Shown: positions 46,645-57,197 of the stretch, one piece after another | How the letters are laid out: every line of letters begins with the position of its first letter | Numbering within the stretch: position 1 is the stretch's first letter | Origin: Ramlibacter ginsenosidimutans | GTDB taxonomy: Bacteria; Pseudomonadota; Gammaproteobacteria; Burkholderiales; Burkholderiaceae_C | Assembly: GCF_016654015.1 (NCBI RefSeq) | Contig: NZ_JAEPWM010000001.1 | Span: 310,001 to 374,000, forward strand | Length of the DNA: 64,000 nucleotides | Reading direction: 5' to 3' | Made by a program: the position numbers and the translations under genes | Notes under the pieces: generated by a model | Told to the model about the DNA's origin: nothing | The model's input: the letters and a program-made list of their open reading frames with translations, nothing else | Databases searched by the model: none

Positions 46645-47712
46645 TCACCCGCGCAGCGCGTCCACCACCGCGTCGCCCATCTGCCGCGTTCCCACGCGCT
46701 CCCTCCCGGCCTGGTGGATGTCCGCGGTGCGCAGGCCCCGGGCCAGCACGGCGCGCACGGCATCTTCCACCCGGCGCGCTTCCGCCTGCAGGCCGAAGCT
46801 CTGGCGCAGCATCATGGCCACGGAAAGGATCGCGGCCAGCGGGTTCGCGATGTCCTTGCCGGCGATGTCCGGCGCGGTGCCGTGCACCGGTTCGTACAGG
46901 CCCCGCGCGCCCTGCCCGAGCGAGGCCGAGGGCAGCATGCCGATCGACCCCGTGAGCATGGCGGCCGCGTCGGAGAGGATGTCGCCGAAGATGTTGCCGG
47001 TGACGATCACGTCGAACGCCAGCGGCGCGCGCATCAACTGCATCGCCGCGGCGTCGACGAACAGGTGCGTGAGCTCCACATCCGGATAGTCGCGCCCGAC
47101 ACGGGTCATGACTTCGCGCCACAGCTGCCCGACCTCCAGCACGTTGGCCTTGTCGACCGAGCAGACCTTGCGCCTGCGGCTGCGCGCGGCGCGGAAGGCG
47201 ACGTGGGCGATGCGCTCCACCTCGCCTTCGCTGTAGCGCATCGTGTTGAACGCGACGCGCTCGCCGGCCTCGGTCGCGAAGCCACGCGGCTCGCCGAAGT
47301 ACACGTCGCCGGTCAGCTCGCGCAGGATCAGCAGGTCCAGTCCTCGCACGACCTCCGGCCTGAGCGTCGACGCGCCTATCAGCTCCTCGAACAGCAGCGC
47401 CGGACGGAAGTTGGCGAACAGGCCCAGTTCCTTGCGCAGGCGCAGCAGGCTCGCGCCCGGCCGCATCGCATAGGGGATCGCCTCGTCGCCCGGCATGCCC
47501 GCGGCCCCGAACAGGATGGCGTCGGCGTTGCGCGCGACCTCGCTGGTGCGCACCGGCAAGGGATCGCCGTCGGCGTCGATGCCTGCCTGGCCGATGAACG
47601 CCTCGACCACTTCCAGCCGGTGGGTGCGCCCCAGTACCGCGTCCAGAACCTTCACCGCCTCGGCCGTCACCTCCGGGCCGATTCCGTCGCCCGCCAGCAC
47701 TGCGATCTTCAT
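46645..47712 (-). CDS. leuB: 3-isopropylmalate dehydrogenase
   Basis: 355 residues. LeuB signatures: [20 protein letters not shown], the substrate arginines in [20 protein letters not shown] and [29 protein letters not shown], and the Asp/NAD region [20 protein letters not shown] with [19 protein letters not shown]. It oxidises and decarboxylates 3-isopropylmalate (leucine synthesis) or a similar 2-hydroxy-3-substituted acid. The ATG overlaps the leuD stop (ATGA). Confidence 0.9.
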   Translation of the reverse strand: MKIAVLAGDGIGPEVTAEAVKVLDAVLGRTHRLEVVEAFIGQAGIDADGDPLPVRTSEVARNADAILFGAAGMPGDEAIPYAMRPGASLLRLRKELGLFANFRPALLFEELIGASTLRPEVVRGLDLLILRELTGDVYFGEPRGFATEAGERVAFNTMRYSEGEVERIAHVAFRAARSRRRKVCSVDKANVLEVGQLWREVMTRVGRDYPDVELTHLFVDAAAMQLMRAPLAFDVIVTGNIFGDILSDAAAMLTGSIGMLPSASLGQGARGLYEPVHGTAPDIAGKDIANPLAAILSVAMMLRQSFGLQAEARRVEDAVRAVLARGLRTADIHQAGRERVGTRQMGDAVVDALRG

Positions 47713-48299
47713 GCTTCCAGTCCTCGTTCGTATTGCTCGATGAGGGGCACCAGCCCCAGCGTGTAGCCGATCTCGTCCAGCCCCTCCAGCAGGCAGCGGC
47801 GGGCGAAGGCGTCGATGGCGAATGACTGCGGCGCCAGGCCCGGGCCCCGCACCACCTGTTCGACCAGGTCCACGCGCACATGGGCGCCCGGCTCGGCGCG
47901 CAAGGCGGCCTGCAGCTCCTGGACCCCGGCAGCGGGGATCACCACCGGCAGCAAGCCGTTCTTCAGCGCGTTGCCGAAGAAGATGTCGCCGAAGCTGGGC
48001 GCGATGACGGCGCGGATGCCGCCGTCGGCCAGCGCCCACACGGCGTGCTCGCGCGATGACCCGCAGCCGAAGTTGGGGCCGGCCACCAGGATGCGCGCCG
48101 CCGCGTAGGCCGGGTCGTTCAGCACGAACCCGGGAAGCGGACGGCCCTGCGCATCGCGCCGGACATCCAGGAACATCCATTGCCCGAAATCGTTGGCGCG
48201 TGGCTTCTGGATGAAGCGCGCGGGGATCACCTGGTCGGTGTCGATGTTGGCGGCCTCCATGGGCGCGGCACCGGCGTCGACGATGCGGAAGGCTTGCAT
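47709..48299 (-). CDS. leuD: 3-isopropylmalate dehydratase small subunit
   Basis: 196 residues, the normal LeuD length. [40 protein letters not shown] and [20 protein letters not shown] are diagnostic. It pairs with the LeuC iron-sulphur subunit to isomerise 2- to 3-isopropylmalate or an analogue. One base separates it from leuC and it overlaps leuB. Confidence 0.93.
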   Translation of the reverse strand: MQAFRIVDAGAAPMEAANIDTDQVIPARFIQKPRANDFGQWMFLDVRRDAQGRPLPGFVLNDPAYAAARILVAGPNFGCGSSREHAVWALADGGIRAVIAPSFGDIFFGNALKNGLLPVVIPAAGVQELQAALRAEPGAHVRVDLVEQVVRGPGLAPQSFAIDAFARRCLLEGLDEIGYTLGLVPLIEQYERGLEA

Positions 48300-48300
48300 G

Positions 48301-49707
48301 TCAGGCGGCTCCCAGTTCGCGGACGTCGACGAGGCAGCCGCGCACCGCCGCGGCTGCGGCCATCGCCGGGCTCATGAGATGCGTACGCGAGCCCGGGCCC
48401 TGGCGGCCTCGGAAGTTGCGGTTGGAGGTGGAGGCACAGCGCTGTCCTGCGCCGACCTGGTCGCCGTTGGTTCCCAGGCACATCGAGCAACCCGCTTCGC
48501 GCCACTGGAAGCCGGCGGTGCGGAAGATGTCGTCCAGGCCTTCCTCTTCTGCCTGCCGCTTCACGAGGCCGGAGCCCGGCACCACCCAGGCCTGCACGCC
48601 CGGCGCGACGCGGCGGCCGCGCACGACCTGCGCAGCGCTGCGCAGGTCCTCGATGCGGCCATTGGTGCACGAGCCGATGAACACATGGTCCACGGGCACG
48701 CCGGCCAGGGACTGGCCGGCCTTCAGGCCCATGTAGTCCAGCGCGCGCTCCAGCGCATCGCGCCGTTCCGCCGGCACGCTGGCCGGCGACGGCACGGCAC
48801 CGGTGATGGGCGCCACGTCCTCGGGACTGTTGCCCCAGGTGACCATGGGCGCGATCGCCGATGCGTCCAGGCGGACCTCGCGGTCGAAGGCGGCCTGCGG
48901 GTCGGAAGCCAGCGAGCGCCAGCCTTGCACGGCCTGGTCCCAGGCCGCATCCTGCGGCGCATGCGGCCGGCCCCGCAACCAGGCGAAAGTGGTCTCGTCC
49001 GGCGCGATCATGCCGGCGCGAGCGCCGGCCTCGATGCTCATGTTGCAGACCGTCATGCGGCCTTCCATCGACAGCGCGCGGATCGCTTCGCCCGCGTACT
49101 CGATAGCGTGGCCAGTGGCGCCGGCCGCGCCTATGCGGCCGATGATGGCCAGGATGAGGTCCTTGGCCGTGACGCCTTGGCCCAGGCGGCCGTCCACCGT
49201 GATGCGCATCGTGCGGGGCATGCGCTGCCACAGCGTCTGCGTGGCAAGCACGTGGCCGACTTCCGAGGCGCCGATGCCGAATGCCAGCGCCCCGAGGGCG
49301 CCATGCGTGGAGGTGTGGCTGTCACCGCAGACCAGCAGCATGCCCGGCAGGGTCAGCCCCTGCTCCGGGCCGACCACGTGCACGATGCCCTGGCGCGGAT
49401 CCTCCAGCCCGAAGACGCGGATTCCGGCGCGCGTGCAGTCGTCCTGCAGCGCCTGCGCCATCGCGCGCTTCTCGGGGTCCGCCACGTCGGCCAGGCGGCG
49501 CGAGTGCGTCGGCACGTAGTGGTCGGGCGTGGCGAAGGCGCGCTGCGGCGCGCGCACCGGCAGCCCGCGCTGGCGCAGCATCTCGAAGGCCGGAGCGGAG
49601 CCGTCCTGCACGAGGTGGCGGTCGACGTACAGCAGGGCCTGGCCGTCGTCGCGCACCGTGACGACGTGCCGCGACCAGATCTTCTCGAACAGGGTGGATG
49701 CGGTCAT
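48301..49707 (-). CDS. leuC: 3-isopropylmalate dehydratase large subunit
   Basis: 468 residues, aconitase-fold. The [4Fe-4S] ligands are present as [12 protein letters not shown] (one Cys) and [13 protein letters not shown] (two). [20 protein letters not shown] is the other typical block. The start at 49707 ([10 protein letters not shown]) overlaps the stop of a Bug receptor gene (ATGA), an unusual companion for a leucine gene. With leuD and leuB it forms one transcription unit. Confidence 0.93.
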   Translation of the reverse strand: MTASTLFEKIWSRHVVTVRDDGQALLYVDRHLVQDGSAPAFEMLRQRGLPVRAPQRAFATPDHYVPTHSRRLADVADPEKRAMAQALQDDCTRAGIRVFGLEDPRQGIVHVVGPEQGLTLPGMLLVCGDSHTSTHGALGALAFGIGASEVGHVLATQTLWQRMPRTMRITVDGRLGQGVTAKDLILAIIGRIGAAGATGHAIEYAGEAIRALSMEGRMTVCNMSIEAGARAGMIAPDETTFAWLRGRPHAPQDAAWDQAVQGWRSLASDPQAAFDREVRLDASAIAPMVTWGNSPEDVAPITGAVPSPASVPAERRDALERALDYMGLKAGQSLAGVPVDHVFIGSCTNGRIEDLRSAAQVVRGRRVAPGVQAWVVPGSGLVKRQAEEEGLDDIFRTAGFQWREAGCSMCLGTNGDQVGAGQRCASTSNRNFRGRQGPGSRTHLMSPAMAAAAAVRGCLVDVRELGAA

Positions 49708-50672
49708 TCCAGCTTGGCGCCCGAGGCCTTCACGATGCCGTCGTAGCGCTTGGTTTCGGAGACGATGAAGTTGCCGAAGTCCTCGGGCGTGCCGCCGCCG
49801 ATCTCCGCGCCGAAGTCCGCCATCCGCTTCTGGAACTCGGGCGTCTTGAGCACCGCATTCGCGTCGGCGTTGAGCTTGTCGATGATGGGCCGCGGCGTGC
49901 CCGCAGGCGCCATCAGCCCGTACCACGAAGAGGCGTAGATGCCCGGCAGGCCGACTTCGTCGAACGTCGGCACGTTGGGCAGCGCGGGATTGCGCGCCTT
50001 CGAGGCCACGGCCAGCGCGCGCATCTTGCCGCTCGCGATGAAGGGCAGGCAGGTGGTGGTGTCCAGCATCAGCGACACGTGGCCGGAAGCGAGGTCGGCT
50101 TCGGCCGGCGACGTGCCCTTGTACGGCACGTGCGTCAGTTCCACCTTGGCCACCTGCATGAACTGCACCGCGGCCAGGTGCTGCGAGGACCCGACGCCGC
50201 CTGACGCGTAATTCAGCTTGGACGGATTGGCGCGCGCGAACTCCACCAGGTCCGCCACCGTCTTGAACGGCGAACTCGCGGGGACGACCAGGATGTTCGG
50301 CACCGAGGACACGTAGATGATGGGCGCGAAGTCCTTGATGGGATCGAAGCCGAGACGGCTGTAGAGGTGCACGTTGATGGCATTCGGGCTGATCGATGCC
50401 ATGAGCAGGCCGTAGCCGTCGGGCTTCATGTGCGCGGCCAGTTCCGTGCCGATGTTGCCGCCGGCGCCGCCGCGGTTGTCGATCACGAAAGGCTGGCCGA
50501 GGCGCCGGCTCAGCGGCTCGGTCAGCAGGCGCGCGGTGGTGTCCACGCCGCCGCCCGGTGGCCAGGGCACCATGAGCCGGATGGGCTGGTGCGGATAGTT
50601 GTCCTGCGCCAGCGCGGGAAGCGCCGCGGCGAGCAGCAGTGCCACCAGGCAGGCATGCAGTTTTCTCAGCAT
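49704..50672 (-). CDS. Bug/TctC-type receptor heading the leuCDB operon
   Basis: 322 residues with a signal peptide ([20 protein letters not shown]). Bug motifs: [60 protein letters not shown]. It collects a carboxylate in the periplasm. Being translationally coupled to leuC, it implies that the dehydratase/dehydrogenase set handles an imported acid. The start at 50672 ([10 protein letters not shown]) is used; an upstream ATG at 50744 lacks a signal. Confidence 0.92.
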   Translation of the reverse strand: MLRKLHACLVALLLAAALPALAQDNYPHQPIRLMVPWPPGGGVDTTARLLTEPLSRRLGQPFVIDNRGGAGGNIGTELAAHMKPDGYGLLMASISPNAINVHLYSRLGFDPIKDFAPIIYVSSVPNILVVPASSPFKTVADLVEFARANPSKLNYASGGVGSSQHLAAVQFMQVAKVELTHVPYKGTSPAEADLASGHVSLMLDTTTCLPFIASGKMRALAVASKARNPALPNVPTFDEVGLPGIYASSWYGLMAPAGTPRPIIDKLNADANAVLKTPEFQKRMADFGAEIGGGTPEDFGNFIVSETKRYDGIVKASGAKLE

Positions 50673-50799
50673 CGATTTGTCTCCTGTCGTGGTCTGACGC
50701 CACGGGGAGATCCTAGGGAGGGACGCGGCCCCGATCAACGACAATTAAGGCATGGAGGCCATGCGAAAAGCTCATGGCCTTCGTCCTGTCCTCCTGTCC

Positions 50800-51702
50800 A
50801 TGAGCCGCCGCCTGCCCCCGCTGAACGCCGTCCGCGCTTTCGAGGCCGCGGCGCGCTGCGGCAACTTCACGCGTGCCGCGCAGGAACTATGCGTGACGCA
50901 GGGCGCGGTCAGCCGCCACGTCGGGGCACTGGAGGACTGGCTGAAGGTTCGCCTGTTCGAGAGAACCGCCCGCGGCATCGCGCTCACTCCGCAGGGACAG
51001 GTCTACTACGCGGCCGTCCGTGGAGGGCTGGAGCAAATCGAACACGGCACGCTGCAGGTCCAGCGCAGCCCCGACGAGAGGCGGCTGCGCATCAAGCTGC
51101 CGCCCACCTTCGCGATCCGGTGGCTCATGCCGCGGCTGGCGCGCTTCCATGCGAAGCACCCCGACATCGACGTGCAGATCACCACCAGCCACCAGCGCGC
51201 CGACTTCGACCGCGACGACGTGGACGTAAGCATCCATTCGGAGTCCGTGCCGCCGCAAGGCGCGGCGTGTCGCAGGCTGTTCGGCGAGACGCTGCTGCCC
51301 GTCTGCGCGCCTGGCCTGCTGGAGACGGGGCCGCGCCTGCGCGTGCCGGATGACCTGGCGCAGCATGTGCTCCTGTGCTCCATGAACCGCCCCAAGGACT
51401 GGCCTGCGTGGCTGAAGGCGGCCGGTGCGCGCGGCGTGGACGGCAACAGCGGTCTCAAGTTCGAGAACGCCGCGCTCGCCTACCAGGCCGCGGCAGACCA
51501 GTTGGGCGTGATCGTTGCCCTGCTGCCCTTCGTGCGTGACGACCTGGCCGCCGGCCGCCTCATCGAACCTTTCGGCGTGCGCGTCCGCACACCGGGGGCG
51601 TACTGGATCGCCACCCGCGCAGCCGGCACGGAGCAGCCGCAACGCGTCCAGGCTTTCGAAGAATGGATCCTGGCCGAAGCGGCCCAGGACGGCGGCGACT
51701 GA
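50800..51702 (+). CDS. GcvA-like LysR-family regulator
   Basis: 300 residues. It opens with SRRLPPLNAVRAFEAAARCG, typical of GcvA-type LysR proteins, with NFTRAAQELCVTQGAVSRHV as the recognition helix and LFERTARGIALTPQGQVYYA. The start at 50800 is preferred to 50752 by comparison with that group. It is divergent from the Bug-leuCDB operon and the likely regulator of it. Confidence 0.92.
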   Translation: MSRRLPPLNAVRAFEAAARCGNFTRAAQELCVTQGAVSRHVGALEDWLKVRLFERTARGIALTPQGQVYYAAVRGGLEQIEHGTLQVQRSPDERRLRIKLPPTFAIRWLMPRLARFHAKHPDIDVQITTSHQRADFDRDDVDVSIHSESVPPQGAACRRLFGETLLPVCAPGLLETGPRLRVPDDLAQHVLLCSMNRPKDWPAWLKAAGARGVDGNSGLKFENAALAYQAAADQLGVIVALLPFVRDDLAAGRLIEPFGVRVRTPGAYWIATRAAGTEQPQRVQAFEEWILAEAAQDGGD

Positions 51703-51883
51703 GCGGGACGGACCACCTCCTCTCCATGGCGCCGGAACCGAACGTCCAGGGAGTCCAGGTACGTCTCGTGTTGGTGCGGGGATGAGAGTGCGAGGTACCT
51801 ACGGTCAGGGAAAGTCATCGATGGTGGGTCGCTGCCCGTTCGATCGCAGGTGTGGACCGCAAGCAGTCGTTCCTCGCTGAACT

Positions 51884-52171
51884 TCAAGGGTTCGTACGGG
51901 TTAATCGCCGCACGGTCTTCGTAGCGACCCAATCTCGCGTTGCGCTGTCCATCGACAGGAAGTGCGGCGATTGCAGGTGCGCCTGGATCGCCGCCTCGTC
52001 GTCGTACAGCTCGTAGAGATAAAAGAGCGACGGATCCGCGGCGTCGCGGCACACGTCGAACTGACGGCAGCCGGGTTCGCGCCGCGAGGCGCGGGCATTC
52101 TCGGCGATCGCCGCCTCGAAGGCTGGCACAAACGACGCATGGATGCAGAACTCGACGAGAAGGACTTGCAT
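51884..52171 (-). CDS. Putative quinol monooxygenase (ABM/YgiN-like)
   Basis: 95 residues, a single ferredoxin-like ABM domain: ASFVPAFEAAIAENARASRR, EPGCRQFDVCRDAADPSLFY, LYELYDDEAAIQAHLQSPHF. This His/Tyr pattern matches small cofactor-free monooxygenases such as YgiN. It lies 15 bases after dctM and is the last gene of the SMP-30/TRAP operon. The 180 bases beyond it, up to the LysR gene, hold nothing I can name. Confidence 0.83.
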   Translation of the reverse strand: MQVLLVEFCIHASFVPAFEAAIAENARASRREPGCRQFDVCRDAADPSLFYLYELYDDEAAIQAHLQSPHFLSMDSATRDWVATKTVRRLTRTNP

Positions 52172-52186
52172 GGCAACCCTGTGCGG

Positions 52187-53473
52187 TTACGAATGGAGAA
52201 GGGCCGGCAGCCAGCCAGTCAGGGACGGAATGAAGGTAATCAGGAGCACAGTGACGATCGCTGCACCGAGCAGCTTCCACAGGTTGGGCAGGATGTCGCC
52301 CATGCTCGCGTTCGCGAGCCTGGCCGAGACGAACAGCGTCGCGCCGACGGGCGGATGGGCCAGTGCGATCGCCAGGTTCGCGGTCATGATCACGCCGAAG
52401 TGAACCATGTTGATGCCGAACGACTGCGCGAGTGGCATGAACAGCGGCGCCGACAAGAGCATCGCGGGCAGCGGCTCGATGAAGATGCCCAGCAACAGCA
52501 TGGCGGCGTTGAACAGCAGGAGGAACTCCCATTGCTGGCTCGCCACCGAACGCACCCACTCGGCCATCTGCGAGGCCACCTGTTCTGCCGTCACCAGCCA
52601 GCCCATGCCGCCGGTGGCACCGATCACGAGCAGCACGACGGCGCTGGTGACGAATGCCTGGAGAATCAGCTGCGGAATGTGCCGCCAGGTGAGATCCTTG
52701 TAGTAGTAGATCGAGATGATCAAGCCGTAGACGACCGCGCACGAGGCCGACTCGCTGGGCGTGAAGAAGCCGCTCCAGACACCGCCGACGATGATCAGCG
52801 GCATCAGCAGCGCCGGACCGGAATCGAGGATGGCGAGCCGCACTTCGCGCCACGTCGCGCGTTCGTCGCCGGTGTCGCAACCCGTCCGCTTGCCGTGCCA
52901 GATGCACACCGCGACCAGCGTCACTGCCAGCACTGCCGCCGGCACCAATCCGGCCATTGACATCGAGCGCATCGACGCGCCCGAGATGAACGCGAAAACG
53001 AGGAACGGGATCGAGAGCGGCATCAGCAGGGCCAGTGTGCCCGCCACGCTCAGCAGCACGGCCGCGAAGCCGCGCGAATAGCCGCGCTCGAGCATCGCGG
53101 GGATGATCAGCGAGCCGATGGCGGCCGTGTCGGCGATCGCCGAGCCGGAAATGCCGCCGAAGATCATGCAGCTGAACACCGTGACCACACCCAGGCCGCC
53201 TGGCAGCCAGCCGAGCAACACGCGTGCCAGATGGACGATGCGACGGCCGACGCCTCCCACGGCGAGCAAGGCGCCGGCGAGAATGAACATCGGTACCGCG
53301 GTCAGTATGAAGGGCTCGACGCCGGAGATGAACGACAGGTAGACGACCTCCAGCGGGTGCTGCAGGCCGAGCACGAGGATCGTGCCCACGGTCGCCGCGA
53401 GCAAGGCGAACAGCATTGGCACGCCGAGCAGTGCGATCGCGAAGAAGGAGCCGAAGAGCACCAGGGGCAGCAT
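52187..53473 (-). CDS. dctM: TRAP transporter large permease DctM
   Basis: 428 residues with about 12 hydrophobic helices. Family motifs: LFGSFFAIALLGVPMLFALL at the start, FILAGALLAVGGVGRRIVHL, ISGSAIADTAAIGSLIIPAM, and the C-terminal ALAHPPVGATLFVSARLANA. Uses the ion gradient to move the sugar acid or other organic acid brought by DctP. It starts three bases after dctQ. Confidence 0.95.
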   Translation of the reverse strand: MLPLVLFGSFFAIALLGVPMLFALLAATVGTILVLGLQHPLEVVYLSFISGVEPFILTAVPMFILAGALLAVGGVGRRIVHLARVLLGWLPGGLGVVTVFSCMIFGGISGSAIADTAAIGSLIIPAMLERGYSRGFAAVLLSVAGTLALLMPLSIPFLVFAFISGASMRSMSMAGLVPAAVLAVTLVAVCIWHGKRTGCDTGDERATWREVRLAILDSGPALLMPLIIVGGVWSGFFTPSESASCAVVYGLIISIYYYKDLTWRHIPQLILQAFVTSAVVLLVIGATGGMGWLVTAEQVASQMAEWVRSVASQQWEFLLLFNAAMLLLGIFIEPLPAMLLSAPLFMPLAQSFGINMVHFGVIMTANLAIALAHPPVGATLFVSARLANASMGDILPNLWKLLGAAIVTVLLITFIPSLTGWLPALLHS

Positions 53474-53476
53474 CGC

Positions 53477-54049
53477 TCAGCTCTCCGCGGGATATCGCTC
53501 GTCGCGCGGCACGCCACGCGCGATCTGCACCAGGTCGAAGCCCAGGAAGACGGCCATCGCCGTGCTGCCCAGCGCCATGCCCATGTACTGGTAGGCCATC
53601 GGCCATTCGAGCACGGTGAGCTCGTTGCCCCAGTTACCCTGCACGAGGCGCCAGCCGTAGAACATGAGCGATCCGACGACCACGAGGCTGAAAGCCTGCA
53701 GCACGAAATCGGCCCGCAGGCGGGCGCGGGGCGACAGCTTATTGACGAATTCGGTGATGGCCATGTGGCCGCCACGCTGTGTGGCCGCCGCGCCGCCGAA
53801 GAACGAGACCCACACCATCAGGAACTCGCCCAGCTCGGTGGTCCAGGCCATGTCGCGGTCCACGACGTGCAGCAGGACGTTGCTGAACACCAGCACGACC
53901 ATAACGGCGCCCATGCCGATCACCGCCCAATCGACGACGCGCCCCAGCATGCGGATCGGCAGCGGCCCGGGCATGCGCCCGGGCAGGAGCGGCACACGAG
54001 GCGTTGGCGCTGCGTGCCGCGCCTGCATGGGGGCCAGCGACTCGCTCAT
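53477..54049 (-). CDS. dctQ: TRAP transporter small permease DctQ
   Basis: 190 residues, four membrane helices: VVDWAVIGMGAVMVVLVFSN, GEFLMVWVSFFGGAAATQRG, RADFVLQAFSLVVVGSLMFY, MALGSTAMAVFLGFDLVQIA. A polar N-terminus of about 45 residues precedes them. The ATG at 54049 overlaps the dctP stop (TAATG). Confidence 0.92.
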   Translation of the reverse strand: MSESLAPMQARHAAPTPRVPLLPGRMPGPLPIRMLGRVVDWAVIGMGAVMVVLVFSNVLLHVVDRDMAWTTELGEFLMVWVSFFGGAAATQRGGHMAITEFVNKLSPRARLRADFVLQAFSLVVVGSLMFYGWRLVQGNWGNELTVLEWPMAYQYMGMALGSTAMAVFLGFDLVQIARGVPRDERYPAES

Positions 54050-55044
54050 TACTTCACCTGTTTGCGGATCGCCTCGGCATCGGCGAGTGCCGCATCGACG
54101 TCGGCGCCGTATTTCTCGCGCGCCTTGGCGTACACGGGCTGCACCGCGGCGCGGAACGGCGCCAGCGGCGGCCGGCTGACCTTGGCGCCATGCGCCTGCA
54201 TGTCGGCCAGCAGCTTTTCCTCGTTCGCCTGCACGACCTTGCGGCTGTAGGCGGCCGCGATCTGCGCGGCCTCGGTCACCGCCTTGCGGTCGGCCGGCGA
54301 CAGCTTCTGCCACGTGCGCTCCGAGATCGCCAGCGGGATCGGGCTGTAGACATGCTGGGTCAGCGTGATGTAGGGGGCAACCTCGTAGAACTTGTTGGAG
54401 GCGATGGTGTCGATCGGGTTCTCCTGGCCTTGCACCACGCCCTGCTGGATCGCCAGGTACACCTCGGGCAGCGGCATGATCTGGATGTTGAACCCCATCG
54501 CCTCCAGCACCCAGCGCATCATCTCGTTCGGGAAGGTACGCAGCTTCATGCCCTTGGCGTCCGCCGGCGAGGCCAGCGGCGTCTTCGTCGTCATGTCCCG
54601 GAAGCCCGCTTCCCAGGTCGCGAGGAAGCGGAAGCCCTTGGCTGGCGCCTTGGCGAATTGCGCCTGCAGCCACTTCGACCGGTCGTAGAAGGCCTGTCCC
54701 TGGGCGAAGTTGTCGACGAGGTACGGAAGCGCCGTCACGTTCAGCGTCGGCAGGTGCGGCGCGTACGACCCCGTGCCCGACACCGTGAAGTCGATGCCTC
54801 CGAAGCCCAGTTGCTCGATGTTCTTGGGATCGTTACCGAGCTGGCTGCAGCAGAACACCTGCACCTTGTAGCGGCCCTGGGTCAGTTCCTCGACCTTCTT
54901 GGCGAACAGCTCGGCCGCCTCCTGGCGCGCGCCGTGTTGCTGGTCGGTGTGGCTGAATCTGAGCACGGTCTGCGCTGCTGCCGGGAGGGCAAACGCCACC
55001 GCGATCGCGGTCGCGGCCATGAATCGGAAGCCTCTCATCGTCAT
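54049..55044 (-). CDS. dctP: TRAP transporter solute-binding protein DctP
   Basis: 331 residues with signal peptide (MAATAIAVAFALPAAAQ). The periplasmic receptor shows FSHTDQQHGARQEAAELFAK, the ligand-carboxylate arginine segment GMKLRTFPNEMMRWVLEAMG and VYLAIQQGVVQGQENPIDTI. The ligand would be a sugar acid or lactone derivative by context. Its ATG overlaps the Gfo/Idh stop. Confidence 0.94.
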   Translation of the reverse strand: MTMRGFRFMAATAIAVAFALPAAAQTVLRFSHTDQQHGARQEAAELFAKKVEELTQGRYKVQVFCCSQLGNDPKNIEQLGFGGIDFTVSGTGSYAPHLPTLNVTALPYLVDNFAQGQAFYDRSKWLQAQFAKAPAKGFRFLATWEAGFRDMTTKTPLASPADAKGMKLRTFPNEMMRWVLEAMGFNIQIMPLPEVYLAIQQGVVQGQENPIDTIASNKFYEVAPYITLTQHVYSPIPLAISERTWQKLSPADRKAVTEAAQIAAAYSRKVVQANEEKLLADMQAHGAKVSRPPLAPFRAAVQPVYAKAREKYGADVDAALADAEAIRKQVK

Positions 55045-56096
55045 CTCCTGGTGGAAGTGTTATGCGGGTCGAAGTTCGCCAGGGCGACCCGCGCCCCGCT
55101 GGCATGGGAGTGGTAGATCGCCTCTTGCACGCGCAGGTTGGCCAGGTAGTCGGCGGCCGCGTTCTCCAGCGGCGTGCCCTCGCGCAGGTGGGCCAGCACG
55201 TGCGCTTGCAGCGCCGTGCTGGCGCCGCCGAAGACACCGCGCCCGACGCCATCGTCGTAGGCGTGTTGCCGTTCGGCCCCCTGGTGTGGTTTCCACCACA
55301 GCCGCGCGTCCCCGTCCAGGCGCATCACGCCGCGCTCGCCTTCGAGCCACATCTCGCCCATCGTGCGGCGCAGGTTCTCGGCCGGGTGTTCGTTGAGCCG
55401 GTTGCCGTCGAACAGCCCGGTGCGCTCGTCGTCGAACTCGAAGATCAGCAGGCCCGAGTCCTCGCCGGCAATCGCTGGATTCAGCCGGCGCAGCCGCGCC
55501 GTGACTGCGCGAACCTCGCCCATCAGGAAGCGGAAGGTGTCGATGAAGTGCACCGCCGTCTCGCGCACCAGGAACTGCGGCATCTGCTGGAAGTAGGGCT
55601 GGCGGTCCAGGTAGGCGTCTGGCCCCTGGCCGTCGCCCGGGCGCAGCCGGAAGGCGATGCCGTGCACCCGGCCGAAGAACCCTTGATTGATGCACCGGCG
55701 CAGCTCGCGGAACCACGGCGAAAAGCGGAAGTTCTCGTGGACCACCAGCGGCACACCGGCAGCCTCGGCCATCCGCGTCATCGCCTCGGCCTGCGCCAGG
55801 TCGACGCCGAAGGGCTTCTGGCAGATGGTGGGGATGCCGCGTTCGATCGCCGAGCGCACCGCCTGCTCCTGCGCAACCGGCGGCAGCACCACGTCGACCA
55901 GCGTCGGCCGCTCGGCGTCGAGCATCGCGGCGACGTCGCCATAGCACTTGGGAATGCCGTAGCGCCGCGCGAGTGCCTCGGCGTTCTCGAGGTGGCGGTT
56001 GGCGATGGCGCGCAGCGGCGCCCCCGCGTCGCGCCAGCCTTCAACCTGAAACTGCGCCCAGTAGCCGGCGCCGATCATGACGATGCGTTCGGTCAT
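55041..56096 (-). CDS. Gfo/Idh/MocA family oxidoreductase
   Basis: 351 residues. Rossmann start RIVMIGAGYWAQFQVEGWRD, EKP-type motif as CQKPFGVDLAQAEAMTRMAE, and catalytic His in VRETAVHFIDTFRFLMGEVR. It oxidises a sugar or sugar acid with NAD(P). The start at 56096 (MTERIVMIG) is exact; upstream residues are shadow. Coupled to dctP by a four-base overlap. Confidence 0.92.
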   Translation of the reverse strand: MTERIVMIGAGYWAQFQVEGWRDAGAPLRAIANRHLENAEALARRYGIPKCYGDVAAMLDAERPTLVDVVLPPVAQEQAVRSAIERGIPTICQKPFGVDLAQAEAMTRMAEAAGVPLVVHENFRFSPWFRELRRCINQGFFGRVHGIAFRLRPGDGQGPDAYLDRQPYFQQMPQFLVRETAVHFIDTFRFLMGEVRAVTARLRRLNPAIAGEDSGLLIFEFDDERTGLFDGNRLNEHPAENLRRTMGEMWLEGERGVMRLDGDARLWWKPHQGAERQHAYDDGVGRGVFGGASTALQAHVLAHLREGTPLENAAADYLANLRVQEAIYHSHASGARVALANFDPHNTSTRR

Positions 56097-56097
56097 C

Positions 56098-57189
56098 TCA
56101 CAGGCCATCCACCACCGCGCGGACGATGTCGGCGGTGCTGCTCTTGCCGCCGAATTCGCGCGGGCGCACGAGCTCCTTGGCAAACGCGGTGGCCAGGGCA
56201 TCCTCGATGGCGCGAGCGCCGTCGCCCAGTGCGGCATCGCCATGGCGGTGCGCCAGCCAGTCGAGCATCATCGCGGCCGACAGGATGGTCGCGCTCGGAT
56301 TGGCCACGCCCAGTCCGGCGATGTCCGGCGCAGTGCCGTGGGCCGGCTGGAACAGCGCATAGTCGTCGCCGATGTCGGCCGAAGGCGCCATGCCCATGCC
56401 GCCCGCCAATGCCGCGATGAGGTCGGACAGGATGTCGCCGAACATGTTCTCGGTGACCAGCACGTCGTAGGCCCACGGTTTCATGACCAGGTTCAGCGCC
56501 ATCGCGTCGACATAGGCGTGTTCGGTGGGCACGTCCGGGAAGGCCTTGGCGCGCTCGTCGAACACCTGGCGCCAGAAGGCCATCGACTGAAACACATTGG
56601 CCTTGTCGACGTTGGTCACCCGGCCGGGCTTGCCCCGCGCCTTGCGCTGCTGCGCAAGCTTGAGCGCGAAGTCGCACACCCGCGCCGTGCCCTTGTGCGT
56701 GATCTTCATCGTGTCGAACGCCTCGGCCGCGTCCCCTGCGCCTTCGATGCGGCCGCGGCCACGCGCGTAGAACAGTCCCTCGGTGCTTTCGCGCACCAGC
56801 ACCAGGTCGATCTGCGCGGCACGCGGGTCGGCGAGCGGGCCAGGCAGGCCGGCAAAGGTGCGGATCGGACGCACGCCGGCGTACAGGTCGAGGGCGAAGC
56901 GAAGGTCCAGTTGCGGAATGATCTCGGTGCCGTCCTTCTGCCGCACGTCTGGCAGCCCCATCGCACCGAAGAGGATCGCGTCGGCGGCGCGGCAGGCAGC
57001 CAAGGTGCTGTCGGGCAGCGAGTCACCACCATTCAGGTAGTGCTGCGCACCTGCCGGATGCTTGACACATTCGAAGCGGCGACCGATGCGCCCTTCGAGC
57101 GCGCGCAGCACGGCCAGGGTGGCATCGATCACCTCGACGCCAATGCCATCTCCGGGCAGCACGGCAATTGAATACGACGTCTTACTCAT
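56098..57189 (-). CDS. Isocitrate/isopropylmalate-type dehydrogenase (possibly tartrate/D-malate type)
   Basis: 363 residues of the beta-decarboxylating dehydrogenase family: VLPGDGIGVEVIDATLAVLR, VLVRESTEGLFYARGRGRIE, VTNVDKANVFQSMAFWRQVF, NMFGDILSDLIAALAGGMGM. The first substrate loop (PQLDLRFALDLYAGVRPIRT) differs from LeuB, so a different 2-hydroxy acid, such as tartrate or D-malate, is likely. The catabolic operon context supports this over leucine synthesis. Confidence 0.88.
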   Translation of the reverse strand: MSKTSYSIAVLPGDGIGVEVIDATLAVLRALEGRIGRRFECVKHPAGAQHYLNGGDSLPDSTLAACRAADAILFGAMGLPDVRQKDGTEIIPQLDLRFALDLYAGVRPIRTFAGLPGPLADPRAAQIDLVLVRESTEGLFYARGRGRIEGAGDAAEAFDTMKITHKGTARVCDFALKLAQQRKARGKPGRVTNVDKANVFQSMAFWRQVFDERAKAFPDVPTEHAYVDAMALNLVMKPWAYDVLVTENMFGDILSDLIAALAGGMGMAPSADIGDDYALFQPAHGTAPDIAGLGVANPSATILSAAMMLDWLAHRHGDAALGDGARAIEDALATAFAKELVRPREFGGKSSTADIVRAVVDGL

Positions 57190-57197
57190 GAGGTCTC

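Noticed and set aside
51703..51883. A minus-strand frame between the LysR and ABM genes that reads without stops
   Set aside because: No motif, and it forms part of a long shadow frame running through dctM; nothing supports a gene or a transposase relic.
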